NCBI RefSeq assembly: GCF_002993885.1
Contig: NZ_CM009578.1
Coordinates: forward strand, 1,429,251-1,493,250
Direction of reading: 5' to 3'
Source: Sphingopyxis lindanitolerans
GTDB lineage: Bacteria > Pseudomonadota > Alphaproteobacteria > Sphingomonadales > Sphingomonadaceae
Length of the DNA: 64,000 nt
Numbering within the stretch: position 1 is the first letter of the stretch; the number at the start of each line of letters is the position of its first letter. The translations under genes were made by a program, and so were the position numbers. Below, in pieces: positions 44,020 to 52,543 of this stretch. Under the pieces are notes generated by a model that did not search any database, was not told the DNA's origin, and saw only the letters and a program-made list of their open reading frames with translations.

Positions 44020-45009
44020 ATGCGGCCGCTGCTCATCCTCGCCCCGATTCTGCTTGGCTTCCTTTTGCCGCCTGCGGCCATCGCATCGATCGCCGGGCCG
44101 TCGCCCTATGCCGAACTCGCGGCGCTCGAAGCGCGCGTCGCGGCGATCGGCTTTCGCCTGACCACCGCCAACGCCGCCTGGTGCCCGGCGGTGCAGCCGC
44201 AGTTCGGCTGGATCTGGGGCGACCCCCGCCTCTATGACGGCGCGCGGCGTGCCGAGGCCCTCGCCGCCTATCACGCCGCCGATATCGACGCGCCCTTCAT
44301 CGCGGCGATCGCGCCGGGATCGCCCGCCGACCGCGCCGGCCTGCACGTCGGGGCGCCGGTGCTGACGATCGACGGCACCGCCGTTCCCGCCAGCGAAGAC
44401 GCCGACCCCTTCGCGCGCATCGCCGCGGTCGAAGCTCGGTTCGCGGCGCTGCCACCGCGCGCCGCCGCAAAGATTTCGGGCGCGGCGGGACCGGCCGTCG
44501 CGATCACCCCCGTCCCCGGCTGCGCGAGCGATTTTCGCGTCGATGCGCGCGACCGTCCCGAGGGTGCCGCCGATGGCCGGCTGGTCGTGGTCAGCGGCGG
44601 TCTCGTCCGCTTCGCCGCCAGCGACGACGAACTCGCCGCCGCGGTCGCGCACGAGCTGGCGCACAATATCCTTCACCACCGCGCGCGGCTCGATGCCGCG
44701 GGGGTCGATCGCGGGCTCGGCAAGCAATTCGGCCGCAACGCGCGGCTGTTCAAGCAGACCGAGATCGAGGCCGACCGGCTGTCGGCCTGGCTGCTCGCGG
44801 GCGCGGGCTATGACCCGCATGCGGCGATCCGCTTCTGGACCCGCTTCGGCCAGCGCGAGGGGCGCCCGTTGTTCCAGGCCGGCACCCATCCACGCTGGCG
44901 CGACCGGGTCGCGTCGATCGCCACCGAAGTGCGCGCGATCGACGCCGCGCGCGCCGCCGGACGACCGCTCGAACCGCCGCTGATCGCCGACCCGCCACCC
45001 TTGGAATAG
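44020..45009 (+). CDS. M48-family metallopeptidase with PDZ-like insert
   Basis: The 329-residue protein starts with a signal-like hydrophobic segment (about 3-25). A PDZ-like stretch (IAPGSPADRAGLHVGAPVLTIDG, about 90-118) precedes the zinc peptidase core VAHELAHNILHH (HEXXH near residue 212) with a third ligand Glu in QTEIEADRLSAW. This arrangement resembles periplasmic M48 proteases such as BepA or YcaL relatives. The target is unknown; it is probably secreted or membrane-tethered. Confidence 0.9.
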   Translation: MRPLLILAPILLGFLLPPAAIASIAGPSPYAELAALEARVAAIGFRLTTANAAWCPAVQPQFGWIWGDPRLYDGARRAEALAAYHAADIDAPFIAAIAPGSPADRAGLHVGAPVLTIDGTAVPASEDADPFARIAAVEARFAALPPRAAAKISGAAGPAVAITPVPGCASDFRVDARDRPEGAADGRLVVVSGGLVRFAASDDELAAAVAHELAHNILHHRARLDAAGVDRGLGKQFGRNARLFKQTEIEADRLSAWLLAGAGYDPHAAIRFWTRFGQREGRPLFQAGTHPRWRDRVASIATEVRAIDAARAAGRPLEPPLIADPPPLE

Positions 45010-45062
45010 CGCCGCCGCCGCCCTATCTACACCGCATCCCCTTCCCCAACAAAGGACATGCC

Positions 45063-45599
45063 ATGACCCGTGACAGCGCAATCCTGGCCGGCGGCTGCTT
45101 CTGGTGCACCGAGGCCGTGTTCCAGTCGCTCGACGGCGTCGACGGCGTCGAAAGCGGCTATATCGGCGGCACCCTCGTCAACCCGACCTACAAGCAGGTA
45201 TGCGGCGGCGACACCGGCCATGCCGAGGCGATCCGGATCAGCTATGATCCCGCGGTGATTTCCTATGGCGACCTGCTCGACGTGTTTTTCGCCACGCACG
45301 ACCCGACGCAGCTCAATCGCCAGGGCAATGATATCGGCACCCAATATCGCAGCGCGATCTTTCCGCTCGACGAGCAGCAGGAGGCCGCCGCGCACGACGG
45401 CATCGCGCGCGCGGGCGCCGATCGGCCTGCCCCGATCGTCACGACGATCGAGCCCGCATCGGCCTGGTATCCCGCCGAGGATTATCACCAGGCCTATTGG
45501 GAGGGTGAAGGCCAGCGCAATCCCTATTGCATGGCGTCCATCCCCCCAAAGCTCGCCAAATTGCGCAAGGGTTTTGCCGATCGGCTGCGCACGAGCTGA
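45063..45599 (+). CDS. msrA: Peptide-methionine (S)-S-oxide reductase
   Basis: The 178-residue enzyme repairs methionine-S-sulfoxide in proteins. The active-site motif GGCFWC (10-15, catalytic Cys12) is followed by TEAVFQSLDGVDGVESGYIGG and GDTGHAEAIRI, all standard MsrA. The C-terminal YHQAYWEGEGQRNPYC carries the terminal recycling cysteine region. MsrB is not adjacent. Confidence 0.96.
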   Translation: MTRDSAILAGGCFWCTEAVFQSLDGVDGVESGYIGGTLVNPTYKQVCGGDTGHAEAIRISYDPAVISYGDLLDVFFATHDPTQLNRQGNDIGTQYRSAIFPLDEQQEAAAHDGIARAGADRPAPIVTTIEPASAWYPAEDYHQAYWEGEGQRNPYCMASIPPKLAKLRKGFADRLRTS

Positions 45600-45702
45600 C
45601 GGAGCGGAGGATTCGGCGACTGTTGCATGATGGCCGCATGACGTCACGTTTCCTTGACTTTGCGGCACTTTAGGCTAGCGGACACCCCCGCGCCGGGGCA
45701 GG

Positions 45703-46278
45703 ATGAGCCCCACCGCCTTTGGGGATCGCTGCACGGTGCTGGTTTCGCTTCTTCTGATCGGATCGTCGCTCACGGCGCCGCAGATGGCTGTTCAGGCCGC
45801 CAGCCAGACGATCGTCGAAAATAGCGCCGAAGGCATCACCAACGGCGTTAATCGCATAATCGGCGGGATCATCAGCTACGCGCGCTGGCCGGCTTCGTCG
45901 CCCGCCGCGCCGCATGGCCTGTGCCTCGTCGGCGCGCCGCGCCTCACCGACCGGATCGGGCCGGTGCTTCCGGGCGGACGGACGGTCGCGGTGCGCCGCG
46001 CCACAGCGGCGGGGGCGACCGGCGGCGACTGCGACATCATCTTCCTTGGCCGCATGCCCGTCGCCGACCGCCAGCGCCTGATCGCCTGGGTGCGCGGTCG
46101 CCCGGTCCTGACGATCACCGACGACGATCCGGATTGCAGCTTTGGCGCCATGTTCTGCCTGAGCAGCGGCCCGAGGAAGATCAGCTTTTCGGTCAATCTC
46201 GACGCCATCGGCCGCGGCCCGCTGCGCATCGATCCGCGCGTGCTGAAAATCGGCAGCGACGATGGAGAGGCGCGATGA
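45703..46278 (+). CDS. yfiR: YfiR-like periplasmic regulator (DUF4154)
   Basis: The 191-residue protein has a signal peptide (about 1-32) and the YfiR core: YARWPASSPAAPHGLCLVGAP near 60-80 and GDCDIIFLGRM near 125, with cysteines that may form redox-sensitive disulfides (DPDCSFGAMFCLSS). In Pseudomonas YfiR binds the YfiN periplasmic domain and represses its cyclase. Its stop overlaps the start of the diguanylate cyclase gene (ATGA). A TTGACT about 45 bp upstream may belong to the operon promoter. Confidence 0.88.
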   Translation: MSPTAFGDRCTVLVSLLLIGSSLTAPQMAVQAASQTIVENSAEGITNGVNRIIGGIISYARWPASSPAAPHGLCLVGAPRLTDRIGPVLPGGRTVAVRRATAAGATGGDCDIIFLGRMPVADRQRLIAWVRGRPVLTITDDDPDCSFGAMFCLSSGPRKISFSVNLDAIGRGPLRIDPRVLKIGSDDGEAR

Positions 46279-47504
46279 CCGACCGCCCGACCGACCGCGA
46301 AGGCGCCCGGACGGCGCGGCAAAAGACGACGCTGCAAAAGCTGCTGTCGCGCTTTCATTTCGGCATAACGCTTTTCGCCGTCGCGCTATCGGGGCTGACG
46401 ATCCTGCTCGCCGGGATCACCACGCTGCGCAGCTATGCCGACCATAATATCGAACTCGCGGCCCGGCTCGGTGCCTATGGCGCCGAACCCGCGCTGGTGT
46501 TCAACGATCCGCAGGCGGCGCGCGAGGGGCTCGAGCCGCTGATGCGCCTTCCCGGCATCGCGCGACTGCGGCTCGTCGACGATCGCGGGCGCCCGCTCTA
46601 CCAATGGGCCTCGCCTAAGGGCGACCCGGCGCCATTTCTGACCCGGCTCTTTTTTCCGCGCCCCTTCGCGGCGACGGTGCAGCGCAACGGATCGGTGATC
46701 GGGCGCATCGAGGTGTGGGGCGACAGTTCGACGCTGATCGACTATGTCCGCATCGGCGCGCTCGCCGGTCTCGGCTGCCTGCTCGTCACCGCCCTGGGCA
46801 CGATCATCCTCGCGCGCCGTTTCGAATATGAGTTGGTGAAGCCGCTGGGTGAGATCGCCACCGTCGCGCACGACGTCCGCCTCCACCGCCGCTTCGACAA
46901 GCGCGTCCAGTCGCTGGGGATCGTCGAACTCGACCGGCTGGGCGGCGACATCAACGCGCTGCTCGACGAATTGCAGGGCTGGCAGGGCACGATGGAAAGC
47001 GAAAAGGCGGTGCTCGCCCACCGCGCCTCGCACGACATGCTGACCGCCATGCCCAATCGCGCCGCGTTCGACGAGCAGTTGCGGCAGCGAATCCAGGCCG
47101 CGCAGGCAAAGGGCCGACGTTTCGCTTTGCTGTTCATCGATGCCGATAATTTCAAGGCGGCGAACGACAATCATGGCCACGCGGCAGGCGACGCGGTGCT
47201 TGTCGCGCTGTCGGAACGGATCAAGGACACGCTGCGCAACGAGGATTTCGCGGCGCGGATCGGCGGCGACGAATTCATCGTCATCATCGATCCGCTCGAC
47301 GGCGCGATCGACCCCGGCGACCTTGCCGACCGCATCCGCACCGGCGTCTCGCAGCCGATCGCGCTGCCCGGCGGCCAGCATTACCGGCTGGGCATCAGCG
47401 TCGGCGCGGCGGTCTATCCCGACGACGGCACCGATGCGCGGACCCTGCTGACCGCCGCCGATGCCGCCATGTATGCCGACAAGCTCGTCAAGCGTCCGAA
47501 TTGA
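46275..47504 (+). CDS. yfiN: YfiN-like membrane diguanylate cyclase
   Basis: The 409-residue protein makes cyclic-di-GMP. Two membrane helices (about 34-55 and 156-178) flank a periplasmic domain; a HAMP-like linker precedes a GGDEF domain. The active loop GGDEF is at 330-334 and an RXXD inhibitory I-site (R321-D324, RNED) lies five residues upstream, so product inhibition is expected. There is no EAL domain. Gene order yfiR-yfiN-yfiB matches the Pseudomonas YfiBNR system. Confidence 0.92.
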   Translation: MTDRPTDREGARTARQKTTLQKLLSRFHFGITLFAVALSGLTILLAGITTLRSYADHNIELAARLGAYGAEPALVFNDPQAAREGLEPLMRLPGIARLRLVDDRGRPLYQWASPKGDPAPFLTRLFFPRPFAATVQRNGSVIGRIEVWGDSSTLIDYVRIGALAGLGCLLVTALGTIILARRFEYELVKPLGEIATVAHDVRLHRRFDKRVQSLGIVELDRLGGDINALLDELQGWQGTMESEKAVLAHRASHDMLTAMPNRAAFDEQLRQRIQAAQAKGRRFALLFIDADNFKAANDNHGHAAGDAVLVALSERIKDTLRNEDFAARIGGDEFIVIIDPLDGAIDPGDLADRIRTGVSQPIALPGGQHYRLGISVGAAVYPDDGTDARTLLTAADAAMYADKLVKRPN

Positions 47505-47518
47505 AGCGGAGAGATAAT

Positions 47519-48022
47519 GTGACCCACCCCCTGCCCCTTTCCCTCCGGCAGCTTTTCCTGATCCCGGTCCTGGCGCTGCTCGCAGCCTGCCAGAGCCTGC
47601 CACCGCCGCAGGGGTTCAGCCCCGAACAGATTGCCGCGCTTCAGGCCGAAGGTTTCGTCGAAACCGGCGAGGACTGGACGCTCACCATCAACGAGCGGCT
47701 GCTCTTCCCATCGAACGAAAGCGGCCTGCAGCCCGACCAGATCGAGCGGCTGGGGACTCTTGCCCATCACCTGATCGCGGTCGGCATCACCACGGCGCGG
47801 GTCGAGGGCCATACCGATTCGACAGGCAAGAGCGCCTATAACCAGGCCTTGTCGGAAGCGCGGGCGCAAACCGTCGCGGCGCCGCTGCAGGCGAACGGCA
47901 TGCGCTTTACCGCCGACCAGATCATCGGCCGCGGCGAAACGATCCCGCTTTCGCCCAACAGCACGCCCGAGGGACGGCAGGACAATCGCCGCGTCGTGCT
48001 GATTGTTTCGCCAGCCGAATGA
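47519..48022 (+). CDS. yfiB: YfiB-like OmpA-domain lipoprotein
   Basis: The 167-residue outer-membrane lipoprotein starts at a GTG after GGAGAG; the frame starting at 47501 lacks such a site. The signal ends at lipobox LLAAC (Cys24). The OmpA-like peptidoglycan-binding domain (about 60-165) shows ITTARVEGHTDSTGKSAYNQALSEARA. In the YfiBNR model, this protein releases YfiR repression of YfiN under envelope stress by sequestering YfiR at the cell wall. Confidence 0.9.
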   Translation: MTHPLPLSLRQLFLIPVLALLAACQSLPPPQGFSPEQIAALQAEGFVETGEDWTLTINERLLFPSNESGLQPDQIERLGTLAHHLIAVGITTARVEGHTDSTGKSAYNQALSEARAQTVAAPLQANGMRFTADQIIGRGETIPLSPNSTPEGRQDNRRVVLIVSPAE

Positions 48023-48071
48023 CCAGCCCCGCGTCTTTTCCTGTTCATAAAAGCCCGCTAAGCCCGCGCGC

Positions 48072-48935
48072 ATGAAACCGATCCGCAAAGCCGTCTTTCC
48101 CGTCGCCGGCCTCGGCACCCGCTTTCTTCCCGCGACCAAGGCGATCCCCAAGGAAATGCTGCCCGTCGTCGACCGGCCGCTGATCCAATATGCCGTCGAC
48201 GAAGCGCGCGAGGCGGGGATCGAGCAGATGATCTTCGTCACCGGGCGCGGCAAGAGCGCGATCGAAGATCATTTCGACATCGCTTTCGAGCTCGAAAAAA
48301 CGATGTCGGAACGCGGCAAGGATCTGTCGGTGCTCGCGCCGACGCGGCTTGGCCCCGGCAATTGCGCCTATGTCCGCCAGCAGGAACCGATGGGGCTCGG
48401 CCATGCCATCTGGTGCGCGCGCGCCATCGTCGGCGACGAGCCCTTCGCCATCTTCCTGCCCGACGAGTTCATGCACGGATCGCCCGGCTGCATGAAGCAG
48501 ATGGTCGACGCCTATGCCCAAGTGGGCGGCAATCTGATCTCGGTGCTCGAAGTCCCGCGCGCGCAAGTATCCGCCTATGGCGTGATCGCGCCGGGCAAGG
48601 CCGACGGCGCGCTGACCGAAGTCACCGGCCTCGTCGAAAAGCCGCCAGTCGACAAGGCACCGTCGAACCTGATCATCTCCGGCCGCTACATCCTCCAGCC
48701 CGAGGTGATGCGCGTGCTCGAACATCAGGAAAAGGGCGCGGGCGGCGAGGTTCAACTGACCGACGCGATGGCGGCGATGATCGGCCACCAGCCGTTTCAC
48801 GCGGTGACCTTCGACGGCGCGCGCTACGACTGCGGATCGAAGGCCGGCTATATCCAGGCCAATCTGGCGGTCGCGCTCGAGCGGCCCGACATCGCCGACG
48901 AGGTTCGCGCCTTCGCGCTCGATCTGCTCAAATAG
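48072..48935 (+). CDS. galU: UTP-glucose-1-phosphate uridylyltransferase
   Basis: The 287-residue enzyme makes UDP-glucose. The nucleotide-binding GLGTRFLPATKAIPKEMLP is near the N-terminus, VDRPLIQYAVDEA follows, and FLPDEFMHGSPGCMKQMVDAY and VEKPPVDKAPSNL carry the sugar-phosphate site. It is a separate transcript downstream of yfiB, ending at a strong hairpin. UDP-glucose supply may feed the surface polysaccharide genes elsewhere. Confidence 0.96.
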   Translation: MKPIRKAVFPVAGLGTRFLPATKAIPKEMLPVVDRPLIQYAVDEAREAGIEQMIFVTGRGKSAIEDHFDIAFELEKTMSERGKDLSVLAPTRLGPGNCAYVRQQEPMGLGHAIWCARAIVGDEPFAIFLPDEFMHGSPGCMKQMVDAYAQVGGNLISVLEVPRAQVSAYGVIAPGKADGALTEVTGLVEKPPVDKAPSNLIISGRYILQPEVMRVLEHQEKGAGGEVQLTDAMAAMIGHQPFHAVTFDGARYDCGSKAGYIQANLAVALERPDIADEVRAFALDLLK

Positions 48936-48963
48936 AACCGGCGGAGCAGCGCTCCGCCGGTTC
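48935..48963. terminator. Convergent hairpin between galU and aqpZ
   Basis: GAACCGGCGGAGC-AGC-GCTCCGCCGGTTC: a perfect 13-bp stem with a 3-base loop. It starts at the last base of the galU stop codon. There is no long T-run, but its position between two converging genes suggests a bidirectional terminator. Confidence 0.75.
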
Positions 48964-48968
48964 GATCC

Positions 48969-49691
48969 TCAATCGCCGTCGATATTGGGCTTGGGAAAGC
49001 TGTCGGCGCCCAGCGTCTTGTAGAGCCAGCCGCCGACGAGCCCGCCGGCCAGCGGCGCAAGCCAGAACAGCCAGAGCTGCTGGAGCGCGAGCCCGCCGAC
49101 GACGAGCGCCGGGCCGGTGCTGCGCGCCGGATTGACCGAGGTGTTGGTGACCGGGATCGCGATCAGGTGGATCAGGGTCAGCGCCAGGCCGATCGCCAGC
49201 GGCGCGAAGCCCGCGGGAGCGCGCCCGTCGGTTGATCCCATGATGATCCATACGAAGAATGCGGTCAGCACCATTTCGATGATCAGCGCCGACCAGACGT
49301 CATAATGGCCCGGCGACCCGTCGCCAAAACCGTTCGCCGCCAGCCCCTTCGCGATATCGTAGGTCGGACTGCCCTGCGCGACATAATAGAGCAGGAACGC
49401 CGCGACGATCGCCCCCAGCACCTGCGCGACGACATAGAGCGGGATATCGCGCGCCGCGAAGCGCCCGCCCGCCCACAGGCCGACGGTCACCGCCGGGTTA
49501 AGGTGGCAGCCCGAAATATGGCCGATCGCATAGGCCATGGTGACGACGGTGAGCCCGAAGGCCAGCGCGACGCCGAGAAAACCGATGCCCAGGTCGGGAA
49601 AGCCCGCGGCCAGAACCGCGGCGCCGCAGCCGCCGAAGACAAGCCAGAATGTGCCGATAAACTCGGCCAGACCCTTTTGGATGTTCGTCAT
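48969..49691 (-). CDS. aqpZ: Aquaporin Z
   Basis: The 240-residue channel has six helices and two NPA loops, [15 protein letters not shown] near 64 and [14 protein letters not shown] near 186. Arg in the second loop and the His in the upstream helix fit a water-selective pore (AqpZ) rather than a glycerol facilitator. AGGAGG precedes the ATG. Confidence 0.95.
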   Translation of the reverse strand: MTNIQKGLAEFIGTFWLVFGGCGAAVLAAGFPDLGIGFLGVALAFGLTVVTMAYAIGHISGCHLNPAVTVGLWAGGRFAARDIPLYVVAQVLGAIVAAFLLYYVAQGSPTYDIAKGLAANGFGDGSPGHYDVWSALIIEMVLTAFFVWIIMGSTDGRAPAGFAPLAIGLALTLIHLIAIPVTNTSVNPARSTGPALVVGGLALQQLWLFWLAPLAGGLVGGWLYKTLGADSFPKPNIDGD

Positions 49692-49901
49692 ATGACCTCC
49701 TCCCGCCGATGGTCATGACGCCGCCGGCGCGAGCGAACCCTAGCACAGCCGAAAGGAGCGGCAAGTCTTTGTAAACCATATGTCCCGTGGCGGGATTCAG
49801 GAAGGAATGGGGCTCCCCCGATCACTCTCTCCTTCCGTCGCAATATCCTGTTCAGCCGGACGCGCCTATGCGACAAGGCAGCACCGGTGAGGAGAAAGAC
49901 G

Positions 49902-50207
49902 ATGCGGGCCCTGATCATCGCGGCGCTGGCCGCCCCCATGCTCGCGGGCTGCGTGGGCGCCGTCAAATCGGTCGTCACCGCGCCGGTCAAGGCCGTCGGG
50001 CAAGTCGCCGACTGGTCGACGACGAGCCAGGACGAATCCGACCGCAACCGCGGCCGCGCGATGCGCGCGCGCGAGGAGCGGCTGGGCAAGCTGTCGCGCC
50101 AGCGCGACAAGGCGGCCGAGAAATGCCGCAGCGGCCAGGAAGATCAATGCCAGCGCGCCGAAGTGCTCGATCACGAGATCGAAGCGGTGATGGCCGAGCG
50201 GATCTAA
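49902..50207 (+). CDS. Small lipoprotein with a charged C-terminal coil
   Basis: The 101-residue product starts at 49902 after GGAGAAAG. The signal ends at lipobox LAGC (Cys17). The rest is Lys/Arg/Glu-rich and probably helical (RAREERLGKLSRQRDKAAEK), with two further cysteines (AEKCRSGQEDQCQ). No known family. It is co-directional with nothing nearby and followed by a family A repeat. Confidence 0.7.
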   Translation: MRALIIAALAAPMLAGCVGAVKSVVTAPVKAVGQVADWSTTSQDESDRNRGRAMRAREERLGKLSRQRDKAAEKCRSGQEDQCQRAEVLDHEIEAVMAERI

Positions 50208-50221
50208 CCGCCCCCAACCCT

Positions 50222-50327
50222 GTGCTCCCCCGCGTAGGCGGGGGTCCATCTCCCATCTTATCGATTGCAGCCCGTGGCGCGTGAGAACGATAGCGTAGGA
50301 GATGGACCCCCGCCTTCGCGGGGGAAC
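50222..50327. repeat. Paired inverted palindromic repeat (family A)
   Basis: GCTCCCCCGCGTAGGCGGGGG with tail TCCATCTCCC faces the reverse arm GGAGATGGACCCCCGCCTTC. The pair lies between two convergent genes. It is one of the cleanest copies in the window. Confidence 0.85.
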
Positions 50328-50359
50328 AGGGGGCGGCACATCGCGTCCGGGCCTGATCC

Positions 50360-51028
50360 TCACCGCACCCTTCGCCCGGTCCAGACAACGCGGCCGACCA
50401 GCCGCACCGCCGCCATCGGCAGATCGTCCCAGCTTCGATATTGCGGATTGTCGCTGATCACCGAAATCCGCCCCTGTCCTGGGGCGCGCGACACGCGCTT
50501 CACCATCAGCGCATCGTCCATGCGCAGGACATAGATGCCGTCGCGCAGCCGCGCCGCGGCGTCGCCGCCATCGACCATGATATCGTCGCCGTCGCTCAGT
50601 GTCGGCGCCATCGAATCGCCCTCGACGCGGATGATGCTGAGCGCGCGCGGATCGGCACCCAGGTCGCGCAGCCATTTGGGATCGAAGGCGACCCGCCCTT
50701 CGACGGGTTCGCCGTCGATGCTGGCGCCCGCCCCCGCCGATGCGCCGATCGCCAGCTTGGGCACCAGCACCATGTCGCCCCCGCGCGGCCGCGCCGACGC
50801 GGCGACGCGCGGCTCGGGCCCGCCGAGCAGCGCTTCGGACACGCCGAGATAGGCGGCGATGCGCGCGCGATCCTCCTCCGCCAGCCGCCGCGGCGTGCCG
50901 CGCTTGATATATTGCTGGATATAGGCGGGGTTGCGCCCGATGCGCGCCGAAAGCTGGGCATAGTCGACGCCCCTTTCGGTCAGGAGCCGGTCGAGCGCCG
51001 CGCGCGGATCGAGATCGAATATGGTCAA
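50360..51028 (-). CDS. S24-family (CI/LexA-like) repressor
   Basis: The 222-residue protein has an N-terminal helix-turn-helix (LDRLLTERGVDYAQLSARIG and the NPAYIQQYIKRG recognition region) and a C-terminal S24 serine/lysine peptidase domain: S139 in VEGDSMAPTLSDGD and K177 in MVKRVSR. An Ala-Gly pair (SAGAGA, near 98) is placed like an autocleavage site. TTG at 51028 is preferred because AGGAAGGA lies eight bases before it; an ATG at 51055 has none. It is divergent from the small gene at 51154, with operators between. Likely DNA-damage-sensitive by family. Confidence 0.9.
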   Translation of the reverse strand: MTIFDLDPRAALDRLLTERGVDYAQLSARIGRNPAYIQQYIKRGTPRRLAEEDRARIAAYLGVSEALLGGPEPRVAASARPRGGDMVLVPKLAIGASAGAGASIDGEPVEGRVAFDPKWLRDLGADPRALSIIRVEGDSMAPTLSDGDDIMVDGGDAAARLRDGIYVLRMDDALMVKRVSRAPGQGRISVISDNPQYRSWDDLPMAAVRLVGRVVWTGRRVR

Positions 51029-51040
51029 GCGAGTGGTCCT

Positions 51041-51114
51041 TCCTATTTCCTCCATAGCGATAGGAATTTTCCTAGACAAGTAGGAAATCACCTATCAAAT
51101 AGGAAATATCCTAT
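51041..51114. promoter_or_regulatory. Array of three operator-like palindromes between divergent genes
   Basis: TAGGAATTTTCCTA (51061-51074), TAGGAAATCACCTA (51081-51094) and ATAGGAAATATCCTAT (51099-51114) share half-site TAGGA/TCCTA and have centres 20 and 19 bp apart. A fourth partial copy, TCCTATTTCCTC, is at 51041-51052. Spacing near two helical turns suggests cooperative binding by the S24 repressor to both divergent promoters. Direct reading; the binding protein is inferred. Confidence 0.7.
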
Positions 51115-51153
51115 TGGACGAGTCGTCCGATATCGGGGGCAAAGGAGGATGGA

Positions 51154-51396
51154 ATGGAGCGCAGCCTGCTGCAACGGATCGAGAGTTTCCTGCGGGAATC
51201 GCATATGCCGCCAAGCGTCTTCGGCCGCGCCGCGGCGCACGACCCGCGGCTGGTGAGCGATCTGCGCGGCGGACGCGAGCCGGGTCGTCGGCTGATCTGC
51301 CAAGTGGAACATTTCATGAACAAATGGCGTGTCGATCGCCATGCGGGGCGCGTCGCGCCGTGCGGCGACCGCCGCCATGCGGGAGAGCGCCGATGA
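51154..51396 (+). CDS. Small basic protein, Cro-like HTH suspected
   Basis: The 80-residue product follows a very strong AAAGGAGG site. The N-terminal half (LLQRIESFLRESHMPPSVFG and AAAHDPRLVSDLRGGREPGRR) reads like a short helix-turn-helix and belongs to a type I have seen as small uncharacterised proteins in sphingomonads. The C-terminus is Arg/His-rich. It overlaps the next gene by ATGA and faces the S24 repressor gene across the operator array. Confidence 0.75.
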   Translation: MERSLLQRIESFLRESHMPPSVFGRAAAHDPRLVSDLRGGREPGRRLICQVEHFMNKWRVDRHAGRVAPCGDRRHAGERR

Positions 51397-51701
51397 TCCG
51401 CTGGTCCCCCGCCACCCCGGCCCGGCCCGGTTGCCCGCATCGCCGCCTGACCCGATTGCTCGCCGCCGAACTGGGCGGCGGCATCGCGATCGGCGCGTCG
51501 ACGCTGCGCCCATGGGCCAGCGCCAATTTCGTCGGCGCGCGTCACCTGTTCGCCTGCGCGGGAAACGAAGCGGCAAAAGCGCTTCAGGAAAGGCTGATCG
51601 CGACCGAATGGCGGCTGCCCGGCCATATCGTCGCCGATGTCGCGATCGAGCCGGGCGATGGCGCGGGCTTTACGATCGAAATTTTGACCGTCGAGGATTA
51701 G
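51393..51701 (+). CDS. Unknown 102-residue protein coupled to the small HTH gene
   Basis: I do not recognise this protein. The 102 residues have no signal or membrane helix. Notable stretches are LTRLLAAELGGGIAIGASTL, SANFVGARHLFACAG and a C-terminal acidic IEPGDGAGFTIEILTVED. The start ATG overlaps the preceding stop (ATGA). It ends three bases before the convergent 51704 gene. As the second gene under the operator array, it could be the effector of this switch. Confidence 0.75.
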   Translation: MIRWSPATPARPGCPHRRLTRLLAAELGGGIAIGASTLRPWASANFVGARHLFACAGNEAAKALQERLIATEWRLPGHIVADVAIEPGDGAGFTIEILTVED

Positions 51702-51703
51702 GG

Positions 51704-52543
51704 TCAGCCCGCCTGGCGGTTCATCCGCTGGAGCGTGCTGAGCGCCGCCTCGAGCGCGAAGTCGATTTCGCCTTCACCCTCGCCTTCGCCTTCGGGCGCG
51801 ACGGCGGGCACCGGTATGGCCGGCGCCGCGGCCGATTCGGGGCGGCGGCGCGCGAGCCCCGCCTCGAAGCGCGCGACCATCGCGCCGAGCGAATGGCCGG
51901 CGGGGTCGGGCAGGACGGGACCGGCGCGGTCGGCCGGTTGCAGCCACGGTTCGGCGCCGGGCTCATCGGCCTCGACCGGCGCAAGGTCGGCGAGAATCAA
52001 CTCGTCCTCCTCGAACACTCCGATCGGTTCGGACGGGACGGCCACGCCAGGCGCGGCGATCGGGCCCAATCCCAGCGCGGGAAGGTCGCGCCCCGCGCGG
52101 ATTGGCGGGCGCGGCGGATCGTCGGGATGCAAGTCGGCGCGGCGGCGGCGAACCGGCGCCTCGCCATCCTCATCGTCATCGACGACCTTGTTCCGCCGCA
52201 TCAGGCGCCCGAGCGCGGCAAGCCCCGATTGCTCGGGCTCGGCGATGAGCAGCGCGATGAATCCCGCGATCAAGGCGGCGACGGCGGCCATGCCGAACGC
52301 CAGCGCGAGCCGGGCGGCATTGCCGACCGGCGGTACGAAGACATCGGACAGGCGGTCGAGATAGAGATTCCAGCTGATCCCGGCGACCCACGCCATCGGG
52401 ATCACCGCGGCGAACAGGAAGGTCAGCGCCGCGGCGCCGATGACCGCGGGCACGGCAGGCCCCAGCGCGCGCAGCACCGCGATGGTCCGGCTGGCTTTCG
52501 GCGCTTCGTTCTCGTCGTCCATATCGTTCCCGAATCTTGTCAT
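51704..52543 (-). CDS. Membrane protein with long charged tail, unknown function
   Basis: The 279-residue product has two or three hydrophobic segments (about 30-55, 78-103) near the N-terminus and a long disordered, Pro/Asp/Glu-rich tail ending in EGEGEGEGEIDF and a short helix. The family is unknown to me. Its start overlaps the stop of the upstream glycosyltransferase gene (ATGA); an ATG at 52522 is possible. Coupling suggests a role near the exosortase-associated polysaccharide pathway, but this is position only. Confidence 0.8.
   Translation of the reverse strand: MTRFGNDMDDENEAPKASRTIAVLRALGPAVPAVIGAAALTFLFAAVIPMAWVAGISWNLYLDRLSDVFVPPVGNAARLALAFGMAAVAALIAGFIALLIAEPEQSGLAALGRLMRRNKVVDDDEDGEAPVRRRRADLHPDDPPRPPIRAGRDLPALGLGPIAAPGVAVPSEPIGVFEEDELILADLAPVEADEPGAEPWLQPADRAGPVLPDPAGHSLGAMVARFEAGLARRRPESAAAPAIPVPAVAPEGEGEGEGEIDFALEAALSTLQRMNRQAG

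Noticed and set aside
43258-45081. 607-codon open frame antisense to the M48 peptidase and running into ctaA
   Set aside because: No family pattern and it runs across two real genes; a shadow.
50360-51701. Prophage remnant
   Set aside because: No integrase, att-like repeat, portal, terminase or lysis gene is seen around the repressor and base composition is normal.
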